From Hirudo medicinalis (lineage: Eukaryota > Annelida > Clitellata > Hirudinida > Hirudinidae): a stretch of 64,000 bases of DNA. Position numbers and translations under genes: made by a program. Shown in pieces: positions 23,385 to 35,329 of the stretch (its first letter is position 1; each line of letters opens with the position of its first letter). The notes below the pieces were generated by a model. It did no database searches and was not told the DNA's origin. It saw only the letters and a program-made list of their open reading frames with translations. The stretch lies in the NCBI GenBank assembly GCA_011800805.1, contig MPNW01000336.1, positions 43,464 through 107,463 of the forward strand. Direction: 5' to 3'.

Positions 23385-25070
23385 AGTGCTCTCCTCTTGA
23401 CAAATTTTCAAGATGTTTTTAGCTAGATATTGTTCAAATAACCTTCTGGGTCTTACTAATTGTCAAATTATACAATCAGACGAGCGCTGACCGAACTAAA
23501 CGGCGGCAAACTGAGAGAGAGTACAAATGCGCGAACCGACGCAAGAACCGGAAAAACGTCTGCGTTCTTGCAAAACTCGTGAATGGGTTACCCAATCTAA
23601 TAAAATTTAAGTTAATTAATTATACACCATTTTAACAATTATTTTAAAATGTTTTATGAATTAAAATTATCATAGTATGACGCTAAAAAATCCAATGATG
23701 ATATTTAAAATCACACAAAATTATAGACCGATATATAATAAGTAACACAATATAAAATTGATTTCACTTTAGAGTAACCTTTGTTTTCTATCACTCGAGA
23801 ACATCTGCTTTCCAGAGATCAATACTTTTTTTGGTTTCTTAAACGCACCTTTTTTACCAATTATGTTACATCCCTATTGCCGTTTTATATAGTAATTCAC
23901 CAAGATATAAAAAAATGCCAAGTTTAACAAATTTCGATAGCTCTTTATTTGCAAATAACCCTGCCTTTTTCTAAAAAAAATTGATCGAAAAGCATTCATT
24001 CATTCATACAAACGGTCTTTCGTTAGAACCTTTCCACCGAATCAAATTCTATAGGTAAACAACAACTTTGTCACCTTATAATAATAGTTCATTTACATGG
24101 CGCCGTATGCATAGCGTCAGAGGCGCATTTATTATTGATTGTGTTATTATGAAGTGGTTGTCATCATCGTCATCAACAGCACCAACGACATAATTACACG
24201 AGACCCGTGCGACCAAAGGTGCCTCACGCCTCCAAATTTCATATCCTACAATGGTGGCAGAAAAAGGTTGCAACATGATGTCTGACAACCTCCTTGTGCC
24301 CGAAAGTTTCTGATGAAAATTAAGGCAACCACTTGGATGTTGCCTTCCAATAAATGTATTTACAGGAAATGCTTTAATTGAATTTTCTAAAAATATATGA
24401 CATGATTATTTATTCATTATGTTGTCTGTTATCGCTCAGAATCATTGGGATGTACTGAGGTATCAAGTTAATTGACCACATGAACCATAGAAGGAATCAT
24501 TTCAAGACTAAAAGGTGCCTCACGCAAAGAAAAGTCTATTTTTAAATGTAAATTCAGATTATAAAATAATTGTTAACCTACTTTTTGATGATAGAGAATA
24601 ACATGAGAAATAGAATCAAATAAAGCCCAATGCCACTAAGATGCAACTTAGCCATTTTATAATTAAATTTTCTTTTCATTAAAAGTTTTTTTATTGTTCC
24701 AATAGAGGAATTATTTACTGGAGACAAAATCAAATTCTTTTCAAAACAAAGCATGGCTATCAATCAAAAAATTATAGGTCAACTTACAAGCCCCAATCAA
24801 TATGATAATTTGAATATTTAAAACTATTGCATTTCACAAGCTATTTTCAATGAAGAAGGAATAATTTAATAATTATTCTGCCTAAAGCCAGCACATTCAG
24901 AGCAAGCAGCAAATGAATCAACATAGGATGCAAACACCACAGAAAAGTATCCTAACCAATCGACACCAATTGAGACCCATAATTTAATGACCAAATAATG
25001 GTGCTTTAAAAGGATAGAACTTTTGATAGCTTTTATAGAACCAATGTTTCTGTTTACAACATACTTAAAA
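23385..25070. other. Intergenic: zinc-finger gene upstream region and DCTN5 3' region
   Basis: The two flanking genes are in tandem on the minus strand. A 15-base sequence AAAGGTGCCTCACGC occurs at 24215-24229 and again at 24511-24525, and an 8-bp inverted repeat (AAGGCAAC/GTTGCCTT) lies between them at about 24322-24346, which may mark a small MITE-like insertion. ORF 24076-24288 (minus) has no recognisable domain. Confidence 0.4.
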
Positions 25071-26095
25071 TTATTTGCTTGGAGTATCAGGGATGTAATG
25101 TTGGTAGAAGTTCTTGGTGATGTCAATCATTAGGTCCTGAGTGCATTCAGGTAACTCACCAGACAAAACTCCTAAATATAAACATTCACCCATTAATTAA
25201 AAAAAAATGTAGAATATGAAAAACATTAATCTTCATCAGAAGAAGCAAATGCATTATTTAAAAATATCATATTTTTTAACAATTTTGTAAAATTCACCTG
25301 GATTTCCAGAAAAAAGAGAGAATGGAGGAACTACTGTTTCTGGAGGCAAGACAGTGTTATCAGCTATTGAACAACAATCCTTCAACACACACCTTCTTCC
25401 CTGAGAAAAAATGATTAACAAATACTATTGTAGTTCATTTATCTATAACGAATGTCTGCATATATTAATTATATTAGAAATTTAAATTCAAATAACCATA
25501 GAAAATAGCTTCTGAAAATTTATTAAGAATACACAGAATATAAGAACATTAAGTGTTACTACAATGACACAGTTCTTCCCAATATGGACATAAGAACCAA
25601 TTTGAGCAGCGTTGATCACTGAGTCTTCTCCGATGATCACATTATCTCCAATGTGGAGTGGAAAGAATGCTACCCTAAAATTAAGATAAGCATAATTTTT
25701 CATCACTCTTAGGATCTTAGTAAACTACCCTTTGCTGAATTTTTTAAAAGGCGGTCTTATCACTGCTCTCTTTCCTACGATGCAATGCTTTCCTATCCTA
25801 ACATTTGCCAGGTCACCTCTGATTATGCTGTCAGTCATAATGACTGTCTGAAAGCAGTCAACTATTTAATGTTAATAAAGTGAAATAAATTGATTGTTAT
25901 CATTTTTCCCCGTCATACCTTTCCATTTAGGACTATATTTTGACTCCCGCAGAGAATTGACAATCTGCTCACTTTATTACCTGAAGCCTTTGAAAAATAG
26001 AATGCATTTTACAATTATTACCAATATCGACTTTTCTAAATGCTAACCGTTTCAATGAATTCCGCCTTAGGATATATAATATCCTGCTGTTCCAT
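25071..26095 (-). CDS. DCTN5: Dynactin subunit 5 (p25)
   Basis: Pointed-end subunit of the dynactin complex, which links dynein to cargo on microtubules. Exons (minus): 26095-26048, 25987-25919, 25847-25729, 25674-25563, 25400-25298, 25171-25071, adding to 183 aa, the same as the vertebrate protein within a residue or two. Near-invariant segments are present: [93 protein letters not shown] and [16 protein letters not shown]. These form a left-handed parallel beta-helix built from hexapeptide repeats, as known for p25/p27. The first ATG gives [16 protein letters not shown], equivalent to the vertebrate start. No anomalies. Confidence 0.96.
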
Positions 26096-28066
26096 AATGA
26101 TCAGCAAATCAGGTTAACGAGTATGTAAACAAAAATGCCAAAGATAGACAAATTTATAGTTTTAGTATTATAAATTATTATTATACAGTAATTTCTAATG
26201 CTTTGAATTTGTTAGTTAAGTCTTGTCTTTAACGTTTTCAGCCATTTATAATTGCCATAATGATGACAATGAATCTGAATTTGATTATAGTAGCGCATGT
26301 TCCATAGGAACTTCAAATATCTTCAAGATTGAGAATATTGTGAATTATAATATTGATATTAAAAGTGTTTGAGCAAAGAAGTTGACCTCCGACTAGCCCA
26401 AGCTCCTCCTATGGGATGCCCCGGTATTTCACCACTTCCGAAGTCGGCCTAATACGATTAAAAAAAACTACATGGTTATAAATTACTATTTCTGGACTAT
26501 AAACTAAATAGCCAACCGACATGTGATTTGATTATTAGCTTGATTCACTTGCTACACATGTTGTAAGTCTCGTCAACTTTAAAAATGGTTAACTACTCAG
26601 CCGTTGCGTGTAAAGGGACGCCAATTCCATCCCATGTTTCCACCGCGGGCCCCATACGACTTTGTCCCGCTCACAATTAATTCAGTCTCTTAAACCACAG
26701 AAAGCTATTAACAAATTCCCGCTTAATGCTCAGATGTTGCAATAGGGCCTCTCCAAAAACTGCTTTCATAATTTGCAATCCAACTGGGAAAACATTTGAA
26801 CCCTTAAGATCCCTTAAGTCAGTCTAAATTTTTAATACCAGTCAGTATTCATTTGTGTAATCATGTCCATTATAGGTTCACTGTAACATCATTGGCAAAA
26901 ATTAATGCTACTTAAAGAAATGGATAACAGTGACAAAAGATAAATTAAAAGCCAAGGAATCTTGGGGAAAAATTATAAATGAAAGATAAAATTGTGGATA
27001 CTTTGCCTTACAAGAACATTTTCTGGTAGAACAACTTCACTGATGCCTCCCAAAATAGCAAGTAACTGAAGATTCTGGAAATACAGGAGCTAATAATAAC
27101 CAAGAAACCAATAAAAAAAGCCAGATATATCTTCGGATCGCTTTTATATTCTTGTTTAAAGACAGAACCCAAAATCCAGGTCTGATGTGAAATCTTTTAA
27201 ACAGCTACTGTCGATGAATCTTACATCTTCACCATGAAATATCTCCATTTCTGCAATAATGTTCATGAGGTAGAAACAGAGCTGAAGTAAACATTTCTGT
27301 AAAAATTAAAAATAACCAAATAAATTTTGATTGTAAAATGGTGACTCTAAATGATCATTATAATCTTGAAAACAGGAAATTCGTTTATCAACAAAGGCAC
27401 ATTATCAATTCTGTACAGCATACACAGAAAGCAATTCCACATATCATTTGGAGTCAATGAAGCACTAAAAGTGAACTGCATGATAAATAACATTCAGCCA
27501 TAAACAGCAGGGAGAAGGATAGTGACAAGCAAATGTGGCTGAAATGTCATCATTTTATGTTGAGTAGAGTCCGTAACAAACATCTCGACGCAGAGAGATT
27601 AACTGAAAGTGACTAAAACAACGACATGGTTATTTACATGGAAATCATAGCATGATTGCATCACAGAACATCTATCTGTCCAAGGGTGCAGACTACAGCA
27701 AACCATCACACTAAACATGTCATCATAACCTCATTCAATAGTCATCGAACAACATCATCGTCATCATAACCCTGGTAATCCACAAAAATCAATCATATGA
27801 AAGTGGTGACATATTTGAAAAAGATTATTGCTAAATTTCTCAGGAGTTTTATAAATAGACCCATTCAAGCAATTGTGAATGCCACACTGTGACATCATTT
27901 TCAATGTTATTCTTATTTATTACTGCAGAACAACCAATAATAACAAATAAATAACATCAACAACAACAATAAAGTCGATTGATTCAATTTTCAGAGCGGT
28001 CAAAAATAAAGTTCATACAATGAACATTGGATACATGACTGAAATGAAGATGGATTGAGACATTTC
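26096..28066. other. Intergenic DCTN5-CBL, with unexplained exon-like ORFs
   Basis: Two minus-strand stretches look like small exons: 27296-27225 (AG before, GT after, 24 open codons) and 27074-27012 (21 open codons, read as NLQLLAILGGISEVVLPENV). A third open stretch near 26790-26690 ends in a stop but is not phase-compatible with the others. I do not recognise them; they may be part of a small gene or chance. A GC-rich patch lies at about 26380-26450 and another at 26600-26690. A minus-strand AATAAA at 27916-27921 is the candidate CBL poly(A) signal. Confidence 0.35.
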
Positions 28067-31000
28067 TTAAGCCCGTGTTCCACAACCGGTTTCTGAAAGC
28101 AGTCTCCTGGCCAGACAAAGGTTATTGTTGGTTCTGGCAAGAGCATTGAGAACATTGACCCTCTCGAAACCCTCGGAACACAACTGGAGGACATTTTTTT
28201 CAGAGATGCTGTCTGACTTTACGAGCATGGATTGATGATGGCGATGATGGTCAGACGATGAAGACGGCGATGACGACAACAGCATTTGCGTCGAAGGCGG
28301 AATTCTTCTGACTGGTATCGGGGGAGGCTCCGAACTGTTTGATGTCTGTGATTGGCTAGTCGGAGTACTAAACAATAAGATCAATTATTGTTGGCATTCT
28401 TTAAAAAGCTTTGTCACAAATAATAGGCTATTCATTGCAACACTCATCATTGACTCATCACCCAGTGATGACCAAAAGGTTAATAAACAAGAATTATTTT
28501 AATTGCAAGATTTCCAGATTCTAAATAAAAATGGTAGTACGTAATTTTTAAATTGATTACTAAACACCAAATTGCATTTGATCAAAATCCTAACAAAGGA
28601 AATGTCATCTTTAGAAATAGTTTTAAAACTCACCTCATTTGAGGTGGCTTTTGAGAAAAACTGACAATAGATTCATTGGATCTTGCAGGGGCTCTGTTTC
28701 TATGACAACTTGATGCTGGGGAATAATATTTAAAATTTAATGATATTACATAACATTTCATAATTTCAAATTAACAGTATTCCTAAGTATTAGAATTAGA
28801 ATCTTATTAGTATATAAGACTTAGGGAAATTATAATCAATTTATATGCTATTCAATCACAAAATTCTGCTGCAACAAAATGATGCCCACTCACCAGGTGA
28901 ACTCAAAGAGGATTCTGCAACCCATGACATTGCACCATGATTGACAGACATGCTTCTATTTATTGACGACTTCCCTTAAATTGTTGAATTGTTGCTTGCA
29001 AATGTATATGTAAATAAATATTCAAAACTAATCACACACACATCTAAGAAGCACTTCACTACTGACCAGATGAAGTCTGAGTTGCTGGAAGATCTCTTGT
29101 TGAACTGTTGTTGACTTGAGAAGGTGGTGGTGGCACTCCCCTCCTAAATGAAAATGTTTCCAGGTGATTTCAAGTGTCCGACAATTCAAAACATTTCTCC
29201 TTTCAAATAAGTATAATGTAACACATACAAGATGATACAATAAGATAGTTACATAGTGAGTTTCGTATAGAAACTCTTGCAAACAGGCTGGGATTTGAAC
29301 TCCTAACTGAGCTGCACCAAGGAGAAGGTTATTGGGCTACCGACACATAAAGATGTTGCATAGTATTAATAATGACATCTTCAAACACCTTAACACAACA
29401 CTGATCAGAGATTTTAAAAGACATGCTACCATTTACAAAACCAATTAAACCACCTGGAAGTCTGTGGAGAGTGGTTGGGAGAACTGAGGGGACTCGGGCA
29501 TCTTGCTGGTATGGGGGGCACTTCCAGGTCTTGATTCGATGGGGTCGAGCAGCAAGAAGGCGAAGGCATTGTCGTCAAGTGATTCAAGCAGGTGTCTTGA
29601 TTAGGTCTGGAATTGTTGGCAAAAGTAGATGGACAGGACATAGGATTTTTTCCTGGATCAGACTGGATTTAAAGATAGGTGAAAGTTAACATCATCTGTT
29701 TTGATGAATAAACAATGTTCTTTATTCACTCAGAGGAAAACACTCCCCTGAGACTGGTTGCAAAACTTTAAGCGAGCATAAAACAAGCAGAAGAAAACAA
29801 TGCCTTCCACAAATGTAAATGATCAATTAGAATTAAGTGAAGCAATCATTTCAATAAAAATCTCATATGAGATCACTAAAATAGGAGATGGTAGAGCTGA
29901 TAATTTCATTAAGCAAGGTGTTCCAGGGCTTAACATTTATAAGAGACATTTATAATAAGACATTTATGAGTATAAAAGGTAGTTAATGAAGTACAATTGA
30001 AACAAATTCAAATATGGAACTTTAAAATCAACAACATCGTAAAAGTTCAGCACAAAAGATGTTTGTACATTGTGGATCCTAGCTGAGAAAATGATGGATG
30101 CATCACCTCAGGATGCTACTTTTTAAATGCCATCATAAACAAGCTGGAAATTTAATTGACAATTTAGTTGCCAAAAATGAAATCTTAATACTTGTGTGGA
30201 GGAGGTCTATAAATATCATCCTTAAAAGATTCGCTCAAATTTTAAAAATTTAATGCGTAGATTTAAAAATTAATTTTTGTTTTCTCCCAACTTCAGTGAA
30301 AAGAAAATGTTAATTAGGCCATAATTGTTATTTGTTCTTTTAGATGAATTATGAACAGTTTTGACTGTTAAAAAAAGTTAAATACATATATTATTTAATA
30401 AACATATTCCCCTATTGAATATAAAAGTCAGCATTGCAAATAAATTATTGATCACTTTTAAATCTTTGAGCGTTTGATCCGAGGAGGTGGAGGGTAACGA
30501 AGACGTCGACGGTAATGATTTTTCAGTGTCATTCTTCTTTGGAGTGAATGGATCAACAACTACTTTCTCAGTCCCTCGAATCTCTGATCTGCAAAACGGA
30601 CACGAAGACCCACTGTGTTCCTGAAAGAAACATTTGCACCGAAGGAAAAACCTAATTAATAATAAATAAATGTTCAAGTTCATCGAATCAAAGGAGTTAG
30701 CATGAAAAGCTATAAACTAGAACAGCATCTTAAGTTCACAATGTCTTCAAATACATCATCATGGCAGGTTCTCACAAGACCCTGAATGAACTCAAAAATA
30801 TGCAAATGCGTGTGGGAGCTTGCTTTAATAACTGCAGATAAGTTTGTGGTTGTTGACAAGAATCCAATTACTTAACAAGTGACTGTTTGCAACCCTTTAC
30901 AAAATAGTAAATTGTTGTGATGGCATTTAAATAAACAAATGTCATGATTATGTAGATTAGTATCACACAGATACTTGTGGCAGATTGATAATAGAAGTGA

Positions 31001-34000
31001 ATAAATTATGCAAATCACCAACTCTCCACTGTATGAGACAAGGAGAACACATGAGATGACCACAGGGCTCTATCTTGGTATCCTTGTCATTCTCAGCACA
31101 AATTTTGCACAGCTGGAAGGTGGAGCCCATCTCGCAGTACAACTCGTATTGGTCCTCAGTGACCTTTATCCTGTCACCAGGTCTGTTCTCAACCAATGAT
31201 CGTATGTCAGGGTTGACAGACTGCCCTCCAGGATATAAATAACTGGGAATAATATTTTCAATGTCATTTCAATCATATCATCACAACAACTGCCTGCAAA
31301 TGAGGAAGAAGAATAATCACTTCAGCAATAAACAACAATGTAAAACACTCACTATCTCTCCTTCTGTCCATCCAAGAGAGCCTGTCCCAAGGATTTGTTC
31401 TGAGGTATCGTTTGCAATATTTCACCATCTTTTGTGACATACCCAATTGCCCATTGTCCAAGTCTTGTGCAACTCAGTCGAAACACGTAACTAAAATATA
31501 CTATTAATAATTATGGCACTATTTTGCAAAAAGTGTCCTCAAATGACATTATTACAAATTACAAATTCCCTCTAAAAACAAAGTTATAATCTCACCTTCC
31601 TGGTTTGTCCCTGAACTTTGAAAGCATGGCCTTGACCTCATCATAAGTCATGAATGCCACATAACCAGGGTGGGTAACAGCGAGTGCATTCCAGTTGCGG
31701 ATCAGAGTGTTCCAGGGTTGAAAAAGTCTTAAAAACAATATTTGTCATGATAACAACGAATCTCAGAACCTACGTCGCTAAAAAAAATTCAATAAAGTGG
31801 ATAAACAAAAAAGAATGACAAAATGTTGAAGCTGAAAGTTTCAAGTCAGAAAAGAAATAGGAACATATCCACATTACCATATATTTTATTAAGTCGTATT
31901 GATCGAGGTTTCCATAAAGTTTTATAATTTCTCGTCAACAAAGGGTTTTTATAACCAGCCAAAAATAGAGATTGAAAGACATTTTCACACACTTCATTGT
32001 TATTTTTACTTAAATTTCCCCGTTTATTAAATAACAGCTTATTTGAAGCTTTGAGGAAAAATCGTTTCATCATCGATGCGAGGTTCGCAATTAACTTTTT
32101 CTGCCAATGATTTGCATGTTACCACATGTTATTAGTGCCTGTTATAAATTATTGTTACCTAGTAAAGATGTCAAATTCAAAGATGGAGATATGATTATTG
32201 CAGGTCAGGTCAAGGGTTGTTTTGAGGGCAGCTGCCTCCTGCGAAATGCTGATCTTGTGCACCTGCGCGAGTGCCTGTCGAAACTCCTTCCACGGTATGA
32301 GGTTCCTGCATCGTCATTGTTTTATACATTAAAACTGCTATTTATTTATATTTAGAATTTAATATTTAAAATGAAAGTGCATTATGAAACAACAAGACCA
32401 TAATGAAATTTCAAAAACCTAAGAATAAGTCATGAATGCAATTATTAATTACTAATGAGTTAATAACAGAATGAATAATAGCAGAGTTAATATTTCCTGA
32501 AAGGTCAGATGACATGCACTTAATCCTAAATGAAACAATCATAGAGCATTGTAAGTCTGGTTGTAGGAAATTCTGAGATTAAAAATATTTAGCATCACAT
32601 CATTTTCCTGTTCATCGCCAAGAATTAAAAGCCATAATAATCGTTGTTGACCTAAATATGATTACGTAACTGCTTGAATACGCTTTCAAATATGTAATAA
32701 AAATCAATTAATAGAAACCAATTCTGAAAATTTATTCCAATGCAACTGCTATTTGCAAAATTTAACATTTTAAAAAATGTTCCAACTTGCCATTTAATGA
32801 TTAGAATGCTTTCAACATAATTTAAATTTAGATGGAAAATAACAAACCACATAAGCTATTTTTATTGCATGACTAAAGTCCTCAAAATGTTTCATAGGCT
32901 GATGAAATCACAAACAAAACAAAAAATCCCACTGTTTATTTTTAGTATAACTTGATAGCCACAAAAACTTTGAATGCAAGCCAGCTCAAAAATACTGATT
33001 CAATAAATATCATTTTTGTACAAAAACACTCATCTGCAGGAGCAGAGTTGAGAGTTCAAAACACAAGCAGAAGACAAAGTGATTACTTTACAAAAACACA
33101 GATAAAGGTTTGTGTCCAATAAAAAATGATTCAAATAGAATAAACTTTAACCTTTTTCTGAAGGTGTTCTTCCACCAATCAGAGGCGTCATTTTTAGTGA
33201 CACGAAAGTTGTCTTCGACATACACTCCGTTAGGAAATAAAGCCTTCAGTTCGGCCAACATGTGAGAGAAAATGAGAGAGAGTTTAGTGAGGCAATTCCT
33301 GTAAATGCAACGATAAAAGGAATGTCAGCTCAATGAATAAATGCTTATTAAGACAATTATTGCAGGGGCTTATTAACAAGCCAGGAAGTGCTTTTGTAAT
33401 TATCTCCAGTTATTATTAGGCAAGACAATCCACCACTCTTTCCACATCAGCACTGATTGGTTGATTGCAAATATTTTCAAATTGAAAATCAGTTGAGAAG
33501 TGTTTAGGACTTTGGTTTTGAGTGGTAAAAACATTCAGACATGATGTATGATGTATACAATGTGCATACCTGCCCATGGACTGTTCAGCATAAATGTTGT
33601 ATGAAGGGAGATTAAATAGTTGAACACATTTTTCACTTTTATGATGAAGATTTATCATAAAGATGACAAAGCATTCGATCTGTATCAAGTCCTCCCACTT
33701 GTTTGCATATTTACTCTGCAAGTGCAACCAAATATAATGTACTATCACCGTATCGGACAACACTTGGGATGCATTCACTGTTTTGGCTTAAGATAAGTTT
33801 AACAAATAAAATCCATCAAAAGTGCATTATAAACAAGTAAGGGTGATCAAGAATAAAACAACTCTATATAAACATCAATATCAAAATTCAAGTTAAATGG
33901 CTGTATTTTATTAGCCTGAAAGCAATTTTATATGCAAGAACCTTTTTGATAACCTATATCAGTTTTTGATTTATTACAAAATCCTATTTTCAATGCGATT

Positions 34001-34593
34001 ATTGCATAAATTTCTCATGAATCTATTGAAAGTTCATGAAAACCAACTAAACTCATTTGAATTAATTAGGATCACTGGTTCATGTTAAATTAAACCAATA
34101 CCTGGATCAACCTCATCTGTAAATATATGTCAGGAAGGATGTCCAAAATAAAAGGAGGAGAATGTTTCAAATTCATGCCTGGTGTTTGGCAAAACTTTAC
34201 AATTTTGTCCAATACTTCCCAAGCCCTGCAAAATTTATTAAAAAAAAAAAACTAATCTCAGCTATTGATCTCTATTGATAACATTCGTTGAAAGCCATGA
34301 AGAAACAGTTAGCAGTTCAAGTCAAGTATTGATTTATCAATTTAGTATTTCAGATACTTGATATGTAATTTCTAGTAATAACCCATAATCGTCATTAAGT
34401 AATGAACCAACCCTCACATATAAATTTATAAAACTAACCTATCTATGCTTCTTCTGTCACCTAGACGATACTTAAGTAATAGATGTTCGCGATCTGTATT
34501 ATGTAAGTTCAAGATTAATCCCTGTAATTGTCCGGACTTCAATCCTGATTTAATACTTCCCAAAGCAGACGTTCTAGACTCGCCAGATGCCAT
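28067..34593 (-). CDS. CBL: CBL-type E3 ubiquitin-protein ligase
   Basis: RING E3 ligase that ubiquitinates activated receptor tyrosine kinases. Exons (minus): 34593-34439, 34225-34102, 33715-33570, 33298-33152, 32305-32159, 31727-31596, 31490-31353, 31242-31023, 30620-30456, 29662-29454, 29143-29067, 28974-28894, 28715-28634, 28367-28067; 707 aa. The N-terminal tyrosine-kinase-binding module is complete: four-helix bundle ([18 protein letters not shown]), EF hand ([17 protein letters not shown]), SH2 with the phosphotyrosine Arg ([17 protein letters not shown]). The linker retains its regulatory Tyr ([19 protein letters not shown]). The RING is intact ([17 protein letters not shown]). The C-terminal half is Ser/Pro-rich with two PxxPxR SH3 ligands (PPIPAR, PPIPVR) and ends in a UBA-like segment ([20 protein letters not shown]). 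This is the long CBL form, shorter than vertebrate c-CBL in the Pro-rich region. Confidence 0.95.
29282..29345 (-). repeat. tRNA-derived (SINE-like) element in CBL intron
   Basis: On the minus strand the sequence GGAGTTCAAATCCCAGCC is a good tRNA T-arm / B-box, preceded by GTGCAGCTCAGTTA. The cloverleaf is incomplete, so I read it as a tRNA-derived repeat and not a functional tRNA. Confidence 0.5.
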
Positions 34594-35329
34594 AACTATC
34601 TACAAATAAAGTGCTAGAAAGCACCCAAACCTAGACTTCCTAGTTGCTGCTCCAGAGCTCTAAATAAAAACAACAGGAAATCAAAGATAGGCTAAGGCAT
34701 GCGTACAACTAATTGTTCGTAGTTTAAAACTAACTGTAGGTGTTTCAACTTTGCTGATCAAATTCTCTTATATATTTTCCTTTATTTGGATGTTTTTGGA
34801 TATAAGTGGATGCGCGTAGATTTGTCAAACTTGTCCAAGTGTAACATAATATTGGTAGTAAGATAACTTTAAATGAATAATTTATTAATAGACAAAACAA
34901 ATTAAAAAATCTAAAAATCAGTTAATATTTATGTAATCCAAAGCAGTCACCTATGTTTGATTATCCTTTATTTAAAAGATAATTGTACTCATTTAAATAA
35001 TAAATATTACACTCATTTGTATAGTGATTTGCATTATACTTAAATGCCACTAAGTAAAAAATACAATAGAGCGTTATTGTAGTAAAATTGTTTACGATAA
35101 CTTCGATAATTTATTAAAATATTAATGTTATTGTTATTGAAATTATTGTGAATGCAATTAGAAACAAACAAAATGTTAATATATCTACAATTTTGATATT
35201 TGAAACCCCAAAAATGCGTTAATTTATTTAATTTTGATCAACTTTTAAATGTAAACATAATATCTTTGGTAGTTTTGAATAGAAAGCTTGAATTTTGCAA
35301 AGATTTGCAATTATCACCTTTTGAGTAAA
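34594..35329. promoter_or_regulatory. Divergent CBL / SLX4 upstream region
   Basis: About 740 bases separate the start codons of CBL (minus) and SLX4 (plus), so both promoters must lie here. Strongly AT-rich; no clear TATA, CCAAT or CpG cluster picked out by eye. Confidence 0.45.

Noticed and set aside
24076..24288. 70-codon minus-strand ORF
   Set aside because: No motif, no splice context, lies in a 3' flanking region and includes a GAT repeat.
26690..26800. Terminal exon joined to 27012-27296
   Set aside because: Open for about 30 codons but its phase does not fit the upstream pieces with any acceptor I could see.
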